NCBI GenBank assembly: GCA_010015655.1
Contig: ML976667.1
Location: forward strand, 1,119,980 to 1,183,979
Reading direction: 5' to 3'
Source of the DNA: Bimuria novae-zelandiae CBS 107.79
Taxonomy: Eukaryota; Ascomycota; Dothideomycetes; Pleosporales; Didymosphaeriaceae
Length of the DNA stretch: 64,000 nt
The notes beneath the pieces are model-generated. The model made no database searches. It was not told the DNA's origin and was given only the letters and a program-made list of their open reading frames with translations. A program made the translations under genes and the position numbers. This document shows, piece after piece, positions 45,642 through 55,702 of the stretch; positions within the stretch are counted from its first letter, which is position 1; each line of letters begins with the position of its first letter.

Positions 45642-48146
45642 CTAGGAACGACGGCGGATAAGTTGGCCGCTGCTGTCCCTCTTCCTCCGGGTCGCAGGAG
45701 CGCTGTCAGCTTCCTCAAGGAAGGAGATGAACTCGGGGAGAGTGTACTTCTTAGCTGCGGGGCTGGAAGGAGTGGCGGAGGTGCCGTTGACGACGACGGG
45801 GCTAGAGGACGGGACGGCAGGAGAGGTGCTGTTGGCGACCTTGTAAGCGGCGATCTTCTCCGCGGCGTGCTCAGAGGCGATCATAATGATGGCCTGCGTG
45901 TTTCCAGTAGGGAGGTCAGGGTGGATAGAAGCGTCAACCACGAAGAGGTTGTCGGTACCGTAGACCTTGGTGTTGGTGTCGACGACAGCAGTGCCGTTGC
46001 TGCGACCATCGTCGGTGCCCATCTTGGTGGTGCCGACCCAGTGGTCACCGGAGATCAGGCTGTCAGCGATGATGGACGCAGGGGTGGAGCCCGCAGCGAG
46101 GGCCATGGTGGTGTTCGTGGTGCTGGTGCTGGTGCTATTGCCGCAGATATCCATCCACCACTGGGCGAAGCCTTCCAAAGCCGCTTTGTCGGCCTCGTCA
46201 ACCAGCCACGGCTTGACGTTGAGCACCGTGTTGCCGCCGGCGGTGATGCCAAGCTCCCCGGTGGAAGTGGTGCCGTGGGTAAGGAAGGTCTTGATGGTGA
46301 TTGTGTTGTCCTTCATGATGCTGACAGTTCCCTGGAGGAAGCGCTCACGGCCATCGGTGCCGTTGACGGATGTCCACAGGTGCATGCGCTGCGCGGCTTG
46401 AGTAAGCACTCCGGAACCTTGCTGGTAGAGCTCGAGATCGGATTGTACGGGCCCCGTAGCAATGTCGTTGAACTTGTAGGCGCTCTGATTGCGGGAGATC
46501 GTGAATTGCAGAGGTGCCTGAGCGTGGTCTTTGAGGCCGTGGCCAACGGGAAGGTCAATCCAGTCGGCCTCGTCGGGAAGCTGGACGCCAGTGGTGCCAC
46601 CTTGGACGATCTTGAGGGCATCGGACTTGCCAATGCCAGAATTCCACAGGATCCTAGGGGTAGACAGGGCTCCAGCGGCGAGGACGACCTTACCACCGGG
46701 CTTCAGGTTGATGATCTGCTGGCTACCATCCTCAAGTTCAGCCAAAACGCCAGTAACGGTGCTGCCCGTGCGCTTAACTTGGATGACTTTGGCGCCGAGC
46801 TGGAGGGTGAAGTTGTCCAGCTCCTCAGCAAAGGGCATGTAGGTTCTGGCAGGGCCGGCACGGAGGTTGTTGGTAATGGACCAAGCAGGGCGAGAGTAGA
46901 CCATGCGCTTCTCGTTGGGTGCCTCGATAGAGTCTACATTGGTGAAGCCTTGTGCATCCAGGTAGGATGACACGACCTTGTAGGCCATGTCGTCGTAGTA
47001 TTTTCCGTCAGCCGAGGGCTGAGTGGTACCAGGGTTCCGGGAGTACAGACGCTCAGCGGCATCGCTCACATCGTCCCAAGACCATCCTGCAGGCCAGTGC
47101 GCGAAGTCGTGCGCAGGAGGGTGGATGAAGTTCTCTCCGTTGATGGAGCTTGAACCTCCGAGAAGGCAACCAGCCATTGAAGCGGTGTCACTGCAGATCT
47201 TTGTGCCGGGAATGGCAGATAAACTGCTTCCAAGTGCTGGCACATCGTAACGTGTGAGGGTGTTGTTCCACTCCAGACCCTGGTCGGATCCGAGCGCCAC
47301 TGTGTTCGCTGGCCCACGCTCGAGTAGGAGAACGCTCAATCCAGACTCAGCCAAGCGTTCAGCGGCGATGATGCCAGAAGTGCCACCTCCAGCAACGATA
47401 ACGTCGTAGGTCATGTTTGAAGTGGTGGGAGGCGTAGTTGTGGAGTTACCACCGATCGACAGGGTAGAGTTGCCGCCGGCTCCAGGAGTAGGTGCCACAG
47501 GTGTGGTAGCCTCGGACGCCCACGAAGCCCAGGTCCCGAACAGGGCTGACTGAGCAGCAGCAGCAGATTGCCCGTACAAGCCAAACCCAGCATCATGGTA
47601 AGGCAGCTCGCTAGTGGGATCAGAAGGAGTTGAAGGGTTCTGAGAAGACAGGGCCCATCCGATGACAGGGTTCGTGTCTGTCGGCGTGAAAGTTGTAGTA
47701 CCACCAACAATGCATCCCTCACACAGGAAGGTGTACGAAAAGTGGGTGCTGTTGACGAAGGTTCCGTTGGCGATCGGCAGAGCCTTGACTTCGGTGGCGT
47801 CGTAAACAGCGGGGTTGGCGTAGGCACTTGTAGTTCGGAAAGTGCTAACGACTTCCTCGCCGTTGGCCCAAGCGACCAGCAAGAGGTGGTTTAACATGCC
47901 GCCGCCAAGTGACATAGCTCCCCACGCTCCCGTTGCACTGATGGGCACTACGAGCTGTGCGATCAAGTCGGACCCGATGGTCTCGGGAAGGGCCATGCCG
48001 ATGGTAAAGTTGCCACCGGCGGCAGAAAGTCGTTGGAAATCAATGCCGGTCGAAGGATCCGTATAGGCGCTTGGTGTTCCCTGTGCTGTCGCCGTGCGTA
48101 GGAGCCCGGCGAGGGCCGCAGCCGAACCTATCAGTGTAGAACGCAT
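45642..48146 (-). CDS. cellobiose dehydrogenase (cytochrome b plus GMC flavoprotein)
   Basis: Single-exon gene, 834 residues from ATG 48146; the N-terminus (MRSTLIGSAAALAGLLRTATA) is a secretion signal. The cytochrome domain (~20-220) keeps both haem-b ligands: Met84 in LGGGMLNHLLLVAWANG and His135 in NSTHFSYTFLCEGC, with the following Cys pair. A Thr/Pro/Gly-rich linker (~220-245) joins the GMC flavodehydrogenase: DVIVAGGGTSGIIAAERLAE for FAD, GGSSSINGENF, and the catalytic pair His702 (DHWVGTTKMG) and Asn749 (PTGNTQA). It oxidises cellobiose to its lactone and passes electrons through the haem to lytic polysaccharide monooxygenases or quinones. The last ~65 residues are Ser/Pro-rich and end in RRKRDSSGQLIRRRS, with no CBM1 cellulose-binding module, so a class II-without-CBM or class III enzyme. 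The long antisense frame over it is a shadow. Confidence 0.94.
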   Translation of the reverse strand: MRSTLIGSAAALAGLLRTATAQGTPSAYTDPSTGIDFQRLSAAGGNFTIGMALPETIGSDLIAQLVVPISATGAWGAMSLGGGMLNHLLLVAWANGEEVVSTFRTTSAYANPAVYDATEVKALPIANGTFVNSTHFSYTFLCEGCIVGGTTTFTPTDTNPVIGWALSSQNPSTPSDPTSELPYHDAGFGLYGQSAAAAQSALFGTWASWASEATTPVAPTPGAGGNSTLSIGGNSTTTPPTTSNMTYDVIVAGGGTSGIIAAERLAESGLSVLLLERGPANTVALGSDQGLEWNNTLTRYDVPALGSSLSAIPGTKICSDTASMAGCLLGGSSSINGENFIHPPAHDFAHWPAGWSWDDVSDAAERLYSRNPGTTQPSADGKYYDDMAYKVVSSYLDAQGFTNVDSIEAPNEKRMVYSRPAWSITNNLRAGPARTYMPFAEELDNFTLQLGAKVIQVKRTGSTVTGVLAELEDGSQQIINLKPGGKVVLAAGALSTPRILWNSGIGKSDALKIVQGGTTGVQLPDEADWIDLPVGHGLKDHAQAPLQFTISRNQSAYKFNDIATGPVQSDLELYQQGSGVLTQAAQRMHLWTSVNGTDGRERFLQGTVSIMKDNTITIKTFLTHGTTSTGELGITAGGNTVLNVKPWLVDEADKAALEGFAQWWMDICGNSTSTSTTNTTMALAAGSTPASIIADSLISGDHWVGTTKMGTDDGRSNGTAVVDTNTKVYGTDNLFVVDASIHPDLPTGNTQAIIMIASEHAAEKIAAYKVANSTSPAVPSSSPVVVNGTSATPSSPAAKKYTLPEFISFLEEADSAPATRRKRDSSGQLIRRRS

Positions 48147-49962
48147 GATGTTTATGCTTTTCGGTGAGCTAGAAAGAATTTGCAGGGGTAACGGTAAGGT
48201 AGAGAGCAATGTTGACAGATACTAGCTCTGTCGTATTGGATGAAAAGAATGATGTCTAAATGAATGTAAAGCTAGGCAGATGCCTTGACAAGAAAAAACG
48301 AATGTAAGCACCGAGCTAGCGGTGAGAATGCAGTCCAAGAAGATGGTGCTGCTCAAGAGAAAGGGAATCTGAAAAAGTTGAGCGACATCCTGAATATATA
48401 TCCCACATTACTGTGGACCGTAACCGCCTCCAACCCACGTGCGGCTTAGGTCGCCAAGGTCAATGTTGCTGTAATCTCCGCCGAACTAGCCCATGCATCT
48501 TTTGTGTTTGTCGCCAACTACTTTGCATGATACACGCAAGCAGCGCTTAGACTAGACGATTGCAAAAACCTGGCTGCCCTCACTGACCGCGAACATTCTC
48601 TTTAACAGCGGGAAGCATTATAACCTTCGTGATAGCATCGCAAGTCGTGCGTAAAATCTTAAGAGCAAGCAAGGTTGAGCCAATGTAGGCGAGCAACAAG
48701 AGTCATTGCCGGTGCGTCGTTGATCGGGCACATCGCGTCGTCTGTTCTGTTCCTTGCTGCCCTTGCTTGGTGATCCTGCCGGCAGACAAAGCCTAGGAAC
48801 GTTTGAAAATTGACGCAATACCTGGTGGCTTGTGGGGGTTGAAACTTCGACCTCGAAACGCGGAGCCAGGGGCGACGAGTATTGGTGGAACATCTTAGTG
48901 GTCAACGAGGCCGCATTGCCCCTGCCATTAATTCCATACAGGCTTGAACGCTAAGATGAGACTATTGTAATCTTAATGGCTCTGATTCGCCAGTCTCCCT
49001 GTCAGGAACGGTCCGTTTTATCTCGGCGAAACACCCGCTTAAGCGAGAAGTTCCGACAACCTGGATTGCTAGAGTCCGTGATAACAATAAAGGAGAATCC
49101 GTTAAGCATCTGATCCAAGATTCCGACTCACGCGGCACGTCACCTTCACTTTCGAAAACCAAGAAACGGCACAGCAGGATCAATCATTATGGTGACGCGA
49201 TATGAAACGATTTACTGATAGCAACGCGTAGGCATCGTATTCATATGACCATCCTTAAAAATACGACCATAGGTATCCGAGACTGCATACCATCCTATGA
49301 TACCGAACCGTGGAGGTCATGCCATACACAGCTGGCTGCATCACAGCCCGCTCAACTCAGACGACGAAGCGCTTTGGTATTCTTACCAACCGCAGGGTGA
49401 GCAGTCCAAAACACAGCTTTGTACTACACGGTTCCTGCCTCACGCTTCTTCGTGCACTCGGTGGCATCAGTCATGTCAATTTCGTCCATAGTATAACAAG
49501 GAGCTGGCTGCATCTTCCGAAGTATCTGGGGTCTGTGAAAACAGATATGACTAAGAACACTCCCACCAGAGGTTCCTTAGTTCGCGTCTGCACAGTGCCA
49601 ACAGTGATCCGGTGATCACATCCTTGCCCCAAGGGCTCCGGCAGCCTTTGTCGCACGTGCACGCCAAGGCTGGATGGACCCACTTGGTTCGTGCTTTTAG
49701 CTCTAAAATCTCGCTTACTCACAGCCCTTCCTTCTCCCCACACCAAGCCTTTCGTTTTGGCTCTCTACTACCATGCCATTTGTTTGGCTCTCCGACTCTA
49801 TCGTGCCTGTCGCATAGCTCACTTTCGGCAAATCCAATCCTCCATACCCTCAATTGCTCATCCATACGAAGGAGCTTGTATTTTTTTAGTCACCCTTGGC
49901 GCGCACACTAGCGCCCGCCAACATCAAAACACCCCAAACATACGACTTTCAGCCCCCCAAAA
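48147..49962. other. intergenic, promoter side of cellobiose dehydrogenase
   Basis: 1.8 kb upstream of a minus-strand gene and left flank of a transposon relic. Frames of up to 127 codons near 49.7-50.07 kb overlap the transposase start in another frame and are not called. No regulatory site can be assigned with confidence. Confidence 0.55.
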
Positions 49963-51175
49963 ATGCCCCCCAGAAGCGCTGCACCTAGTAAAAAAACACC
50001 AGGAATTCTTCGCAAGCCTCGAAATTGCAAGAATTAAAAACCCCAAGTTTATAAGACGTCGCGCCGCGAATTAACGGACGTGGAGAAGGCTTTTGCAGTG
50101 GGCGCGGCAGTGCTAAGGCGCGCACAACTCACAAGGAGATCGCTAATGCTTTCCAGCCTCCTATAAGCAAATCTGGTGCCACAAGACTCATACAACGTAT
50201 ACAAAAAAGAGCAGAAGAAGCAGAATTACCTATCACCGATCTATCACTTTACCAGACAGAGCCTGGTCGTGGCAGGGCTGTATTATCATCAGATAAACAA
50301 AAGCAGCGTATCATCTCTATCGTCACCTAAGACCGCAACCATCGCGAGAAAGTGCTCTTACAAGCAATAAAGGATAGAGATTTTAAAGATCTGCCTCTTA
50401 TAAGCGTCTCTACATTTAAAAATATTATGTATGAAGCTGGGTATGCACGTCGCAAGCCAGGATAGAAGCCACCATTAACAGAGGATAAAATGCAGGATCG
50501 CTATAAGTGGGCCCTCGCGCACAACCCCGACAAATACACATATAGAGATAGTCTAGGATCCAACTTTAGATGCTGTGTATACACAGACGAAACACCAGCT
50601 CGAATTAATAAGCAACGCGGCATGCAGAGAGCGTGGTTTCTACCAGAGGAGAAGTATAATAACGATGTCAAACATAATCGTATATCAAAGTACTGCAAGC
50701 TTCAAATTTATGGCGCATTTACCTACAATCATAAGGGCCCTTGTCACATCTATGGGCATGAAAATGAGCAAAAACAAGCTGTAGAGGTAGCGTTGGCGCA
50801 TGAGAATGCAGAGCGCTGGCAGAAGGCGTCTCGCGCACAAAACCTCGCCCGTAATGCTCTCAGAGAGATGAACAGTCATGACATCAACCTACGCTCGCGC
50901 AAACAGCAGTATACAAAGAAGGATGACTACTCCCGCGGCCAGCGTACGCGTGGCGGCATTAATAGGTATTACTATCGCGAGGAGGCGCTTAAGAAAGCTA
51001 TACCTTAGATAAAAGAATTACGCTTATAAAGTTATAATTTTATTCTATTAGAAGATAGCGCGCCTTCTTATACTTCTAGAATTATAAAGGATTACTTAGC
51101 TATATATAAAATTAATAGGTTACCTTAGCTAAGGCACTTACTAGATATTAACATATTAAAGCATGCCTAGCTATT
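49963..51175 (+). mobile_element. decayed Tc1-like transposase, interrupted
   Basis: Starts at ATG 49963 (MPPRSAAPSKKTPG), meets TAA soon after, shifts frame near 50120, and continues with an HTH region (THKEIANAFQPPISKSGATR). Further stops follow (TAA and TAG, one transition from Gln codons), then an open 172-codon stretch 50490-51008 with VYTDETPARI, the first catalytic Asp region. Past 51008 the frame continues through several stops with LLEDSAPSYTSRIIKDYLAI, the second catalytic Asp region. It is cut at ~51175 by the dispersed repeat. The rightmost part is strongly AT-shifted compared with 50.4-51.0 kb. Dead element; terminal repeats not found. Confidence 0.8.
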
Positions 51176-51480
51176 ATAACAGGAACAATCGCTCGTCGAC
51201 ACGAGAACCCTTGGCCAGTCAAGACAGGATTCGAGATCATCCGAAAACCGACACTCATCCGTATCGGACCAATTTCGGATCTATCAGACCGATGGGGAAC
51301 TACGGATCTGATTCGGACCTATTTCGGATCCATTAGACCGACGGTCAACCTATAGGCAGATATGTGCTAGCTAGCTATTTAAAAAGAAGTGTATTTAGAG
51401 GAGCTTAAGGCCTTTATAGTTTAGTACCTTTTCTATATCCTTTCGTACCAGGCCTATAGACCAGGCCTATAGGCACTTAA
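51176..51480 (-). repeat. dispersed repeat, copy B (inverted relative to copy A)
   Basis: Reverse complement of 28217-28506, with an extra short duplication (AGGCCTATAGACC) near 51460-51472. It lies directly at the broken end of the Tc1-like transposase, so it probably inserted there. Differences from copy A are mostly transitions. Confidence 0.85.
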
Positions 51481-51974
51481 TTTATTTGAGGCTACTTTCT
51501 TATACACGCACTCCTATATGCCTTTGCTAAAAGATACGCTAATATTGATCCTTTAAGTGACCTGCGCCGATACAGCTATAAATTTAGCGTTATATAATAA
51601 AGGACATGCTTTAATCTTCTTATAAGTATAAATGTCGCGGTGGGCCGAACGGCTGGTGCGCAGTAGAAAAGATTGTGGAATTCTTCTGCTCGAGGGTGTA
51701 CTATCTAGAAGCTACCGAGTATGTATGTGTACGAGCGTAAACATCGCTAGTCCCAGATAGGTGTAGCCCTCTCAGAAAGGTGAGTGGCAACTAAGCAAGG
51801 GTAGGAGTAACCATCTCATCGAGTAAGAGCCATTAAACCGTCACAATAAATGCTAATAGTAGTAAGAAAAGTAGTAGTAAAGACTACTTAAAAAATAAAT
51901 TAACAAGTAGATTAATTATATACCTGAGGTTATACGCCAGATTATTAAGTATAGCGGAAATAATAATTTCTATA
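51481..51974. other. AT-rich relic DNA
   Basis: Left flank of the LTR retrotransposon. No gene. It may contain the remainder of the interrupted Tc1-like element, but I cannot align it. Confidence 0.45.
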
Positions 51975-51979
51975 GTAGA
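51975..51979. repeat. 5-bp target site duplication, left
   Basis: GTAGA immediately before the left LTR; the same GTAGA follows the right LTR at 56236-56240. Confidence 0.9.
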
Positions 51980-52512
51980 TGTTATGAGGCTCTCACACCT
52001 TGTTCCGATCCGGGTTAGGGCGGTAAGGTATCGTGGTGCTTCACGGATTATTTAATAGTACAAGTTAATGCGACACTTAGCGCGAGGCTAGACAATCTAA
52101 TCTTATAATAAAGTAAGATAACTATTAGTCTGTATAGGAGAACGTACTCGCACAGAAGATATGTGAGTTAACTACAAGGAGGGAAACAACATAGGAGAAT
52201 TGTCACACTATATACCAGTCTGTTTCCTCCCTTGTCCCTAGGTGCTCTGTCGTTCCCCACAGAGCGCAGTCGCTCTGTGGGCCCTTACAGAGCGTTGGTG
52301 TGTCGGCGCTCTGTCCGCCAAGACAGAGCGTCATCACGTGATACGCCCGTTCGGTATGTCAGCGCTCTGTCCGCCAAGACAGAGCGTCGTCACGTGATAC
52401 ATTAGTCCGGCGTGTTGCCCCACGGCCCTCGTGCCGTGCGACCTGCGTCCCTTCCTGGACACCTCGTCTACTATAGAGATTCATTCCTGCGCTATCCTTC
52501 GGGATCGTAACA
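51980..52512 (-). repeat. LTR (left)
   Basis: 533 bp, beginning TGTTATGAGG and ending GATCGTAACA. Holds two 38-bp hairpin-plus-site units (52307-52344, 52363-52400): a GCTCTGTC...GACAGAGC stem followed by a CACGTG palindrome (52335-52340 and 52391-52396). Same length as the right LTR, with no indels between them. Confidence 0.95.
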
Positions 52513-52529
52513 CTATCCCCCCTCTTAAA
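52513..52529 (-). other. polypurine tract
   Basis: On the minus strand this reads TTTAAGAGGGGGGATAG, abutting the LTR start. It is the usual primer site for plus-strand DNA synthesis and fixes the orientation of the element. Confidence 0.8.
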
Positions 52530-52666
52530 GGTATCGTCCCGATATCTTTGTGTTTCGGTTGTCGCGGCGTTGCCCGGGGTTAGCGCCGTAGCGCCTACAT
52601 AAGGTCGCCCGTCCCCGCCCTTGTCGTAAGTGGTCATCCTCTCGGATTTCCCTAGCCTCCCTAACC

Positions 52667-53245
52667 ATGCCAAAAGCTTTAAAACCTGCGTCTACGCAGC
52701 GACATCACGATCGTGTGGCTGCTATTCTTGCTACAAACGTAGAGATGCCTTCTCCTTATAGGCGTTGTAAGAAGAAGGGTTTAAAGTGTGTTATAGAGAT
52801 TCAGACGGGTTTCTGTGCTTTCTGTATTTAGGCAAAAGCTCGTTGCGACCTTATATTAACAAACACGGAGCGTCGCGAACTTAAGCAGCGTAAGAGGCAG
52901 GCTCGTATTGCCTTTCTGCGGGCCTAAGAAGAACTTGCCCGCGCGGAGCGGGAGCTTCTTAAGATTAAGGCAGAAGAGCGGAGGCGTGTGCTTAAAGATA
53001 TTACCTTAACTATAGAGTTGGAAGAGTTAGAACGTGCCGCGGGGCTCCTAGAGCCAATTCCTGGGGGTACGATCGCTCCTCCTATCGTTTCATCGCCCCC
53101 GCCTGTAGGCTAGTCACAGGCTGATTTGTTTGCTTCCTTTAATCCCTCCGTACCCTTTGACTTCTCTGAGTTTCTTGCGGATCCGGTCGCGGGACTTCTG
53201 GATGCTCCTCGTGGAACCTCTCCAGCGCTGTCCTGCAGTTCGTGA
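52667..53245 (+). pseudogene. antisense ORF with Zn(II)2Cys6-like motif in retrotransposon
   Basis: A 193-codon frame from ATG 52667 to TGA 53245, on the strand opposite gag-pol, between pol and the adjacent LTR; its last 107 bases overlap the end of pol. Three internal stops (TAG 52829, TAA 52925, TAG 53111) are each one transition from Gln codons; there is no frameshift. Codons 31-60 carry cysteines at 34, 41, 50, 53 and 60. With codon 31, now Tyr (TAT), the spacing is x2-x6-x8-x2-x6, the GAL4-type binuclear zinc cluster, and RRCKKKGLKC has the basic residues expected there. A Lys/Arg/Glu-rich helical segment follows (RRELKQRKRQARIAFLRA), then an acidic, Pro-rich tail with PFDFSEFLADPVAG. 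I infer a once-functional DNA-binding protein carried by the element; it is broken now. Confidence 0.65.
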
Positions 53246-54260
53246 GGTTTTGTACTAGTTCCCATGTATTGTGGTCCTCTGGCCATCCTTCCCATTTCAC
53301 TAGGTACCTGTACTGACGTCCGATTTTCCGTAGATCCCTAATTGCTTCGACCTCGTACTCCTTGTCCTCGAGTTCGAGTTAGGTCTCTAGTTCGGCGTCC
53401 GGTGGTGCTGGTTCTAGCAGCGATTTGTGGAAAACTAGGTGTATACGTGTATCTATAGGTAACCGTAGTTTAAAATTAACTAGGCCTCTGACTTCCTAGA
53501 TTTCGAATAGTCCTTTTTAAAGGTTATCTAGTTTTTTGCTTGGTCTCGTTGTCTTAAGATTTTTTTGTAAGAGGAGGACTCTATCCCCTTCCTTAAAAGT
53601 TAGTCTTATAATCCTTTTCTTATTTGCTTATCGCGCTATTTATTTATTACGTTGCGCAATATTCTTGTGCAGTGTTTTATATAGGTCCTGCATAAGTTTA
53701 GCCTTATTAGCTGCGTTCTTCGCAATGCTCTGGATATCTAATAGATCCCGGTGAGTCGTTGGCTCACATCCATGGTTGGCGTAATATGGCGAGTACCCCG
53801 TAGTCGCCGATCTTGCGCTATTGTATGCTAGCTGGGCCGTTGGCAACAGCTTAACCTAGTTGTCTTAAAGCTTATTTACATACATCTGGAGATACTATTC
53901 TAATGTTTAGTTTATTCGCTTAGTTTAGCTATCTATTTTAGGATAGAAGCTCGTCGTGAGCTTGTGCTTAATCCCTAATTTAGCTGTAAACGTGGTCCAG
54001 TATGACGATGTGAATATCTTAGCCCTGTCTATGATAAACTTGTCAGGTCGTCTAACCTGTGATATTAGTTCTCGTTCTACTACGTAGGCTAGTTCTTCTG
54101 CTGATATAGCTTCCCTAATTAGCACAAACCTCGACTCTTTGGTAAGTCGATAGATTATGACTAAGATCGAGTTGTAGGGATCCTTGTTCCCTGGTGCCAG
54201 CCATTCCATTTGTAATGCTTAGCCTAATAGGCTAGAAAGTGTTCGTGGTAGTTGTTAGGC
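53139..54260 (-). pseudogene. pol remnant: integrase core and chromodomain
   Basis: Reads right to left. The integrase core begins around 54209 (MEWLAPGNKDPYNSILVIIY), with LTKESRFVLIREAISAEELA, FIIDRAKIFTSSYW and GIKHKLTTSFYPKIDS, then AQLAYNSARSATTGYSPYYA. First-Asp and HPQTD-type positions are altered by transitions. After a GPY-like stretch (EGDRVLLLQKNLKT) the C-terminus holds a clear chromodomain: EYEVEAIRDLRKIGRQYRYL and VKWEGWPEDHNTWELVQNL. The frame closes at TAA 53141-53139. Several stops interrupt it. Chromodomains of this class bind methylated histone H3 and steer integration. Confidence 0.88.
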
Positions 54261-54599
54261 ACGCTGCACTAGCTCTGCTTTAACCTATAGTGTTCCAAAC
54301 CTCCTGGAAAATAGGAGGCCTTAACTCTAGCCTTAGAGTTTTGTTAGTATCCTTTGCGCGTGCATTGCCACCACTTGGCGTATTTATATCGTTCCTGTAT
54401 CGTAATCTGGCGTAGGTATTGCTTTAGGCGCCCCTATAACTTCTCCGCTAGCCAGTAGGCGTCCCATGCGTGTGCCCCTTAGACAATTACTTTTACCTTA
54501 TACTAAGACGATTAATGTAGCGCACTACTGCACATCTAGTAGGTGTCGTTGGCTAGTCTTTAGAAGATCTAGTACTTAGGAAGGGTCTTTTATTCCTCT

Positions 54600-55690
54600 T
54601 TCTCTTTTATTAGCTCTAGGATCTCCTGCGTGAGATCCAATTCGTCGGCTCCTACTGGCGTGAGGGTGGCTATAGCCACTTATAGGAGGTTAGTTGTATT
54701 AACCTTAGTCTCTTAATCGTTGCAGTCTTTAGCGAAGTAGCCTAGCTTGCTACATTAGAGGTAGGCTTTGTCTTTAAACCTCCGTTCTTATTCTTCCTGC
54801 AAGATGCCGTTCTTGTCTTAGTAACTCTTCTTTAGTTTATATAGCTGTTTTCCCTTGCCGTTCTTCCTTTTGTACTATTAGGCTTTATTAGTTATAATAA
54901 TATCTCTGTCCTGGTCTCTTCCTGCGGGCCTGGATCGATTCTCTTTTCTAGTAAGTAGCCTAGTACTATGCTGTTTTTCTAGCTTGCGTTTGTATAGGCG
55001 ATTATCTACTTTAATTACATTGTTAATAAGTTCTTCCAGGTCGTCTGCTTTTCCTTAGTAAACCAATTCGTCTTTAACTAATTCTTTTAGTCTGTTATAG
55101 TAGGTAATTATAAGTGGGGCTTCTCCCCATCCTTCGAGTTCTGCCATAATCTGTTTGAACTCTAGTGTATAGAGTACCGCCGATTTCTCCTGACGTAGGC
55201 GCTAGAGGCGTATTTTGGCTTAATATCCTTTATTAATGGTGCTAAACATTCCTTTCACGGCCTTGCGAAAAGACTCCTAGTCCTTAAAGGCGTCTTTAGT
55301 GGCGTCTAAACTATAATCCTCTAATTTGCTATTCTTAAGGAAATTATTAATTATTAGTCTAGCCTACGCGGCTGCCTTGTCTTGCATGTTTATATAAGTA
55401 ACTAAGATCTTATCTTATTCCGTATTAAACTTTCCTAGGTTGTAATAGATAAATAGTTCTATTTAGGTTAGGAACGTTCCTGGGTAACCCTTTCCTAAAT
55501 AGGGTTTAGGCTTTAGGACCTTTAGTTAATGTTTCGCATTTTCCTATTAGCTTATCTTCTCGCTTATCTGGTTAATAATTTCTTGTAGTTAGGCTATCTA
55601 AGCCGCTTATTTAATAACTATCTCTCCTAGGGTCTTTTCCTTAGGTGCCGGAGCTGCGGTGGTCGAACTAGGTCCTGCTATTATACTATA
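54600..55690 (-). pseudogene. gag remnant with broken zinc knuckle
   Basis: Begins inside the right LTR junction with a Pro/Ala/Thr leader (PSSTTAAPAPKEKTLGEIVI), then a capsid-like block (GYPGTFLT, IELFIYYNLGKFNTE, DKILVTYINMQ) and a zinc-knuckle region near 54724-54770. The knuckle keeps two Cys (CSKLGYFAKDC), but the first Cys and the His positions are both Tyr, each one G/A or C/T transition from the expected codon. Many TAA/TAG stops. Confidence 0.75.
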
Positions 55691-55702
55691 GGGTAGTTAA
55701 AG

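Noticed and set aside
45663..46970. 435-codon plus-strand frame
   Set aside because: It lies wholly antisense to the cellobiose dehydrogenase gene, has no recognisable domain, and is rich in Gly, Val and Asp as expected from the complement of a GC-rich coding strand.
1047..48146. A secondary-metabolite or dedicated lignocellulose gene cluster
   Set aside because: No polyketide synthase, peptide synthetase, terpene cyclase or cluster regulator is seen, and the secreted oxidoreductases are separated by unrelated housekeeping genes.
52250..52400. Repeated GCTCTGT/ACAGAGC blocks as a possible CRISPR-like array
   Set aside because: Only two full units, within a eukaryotic LTR, and both LTRs carry them; they are LTR sub-repeats.
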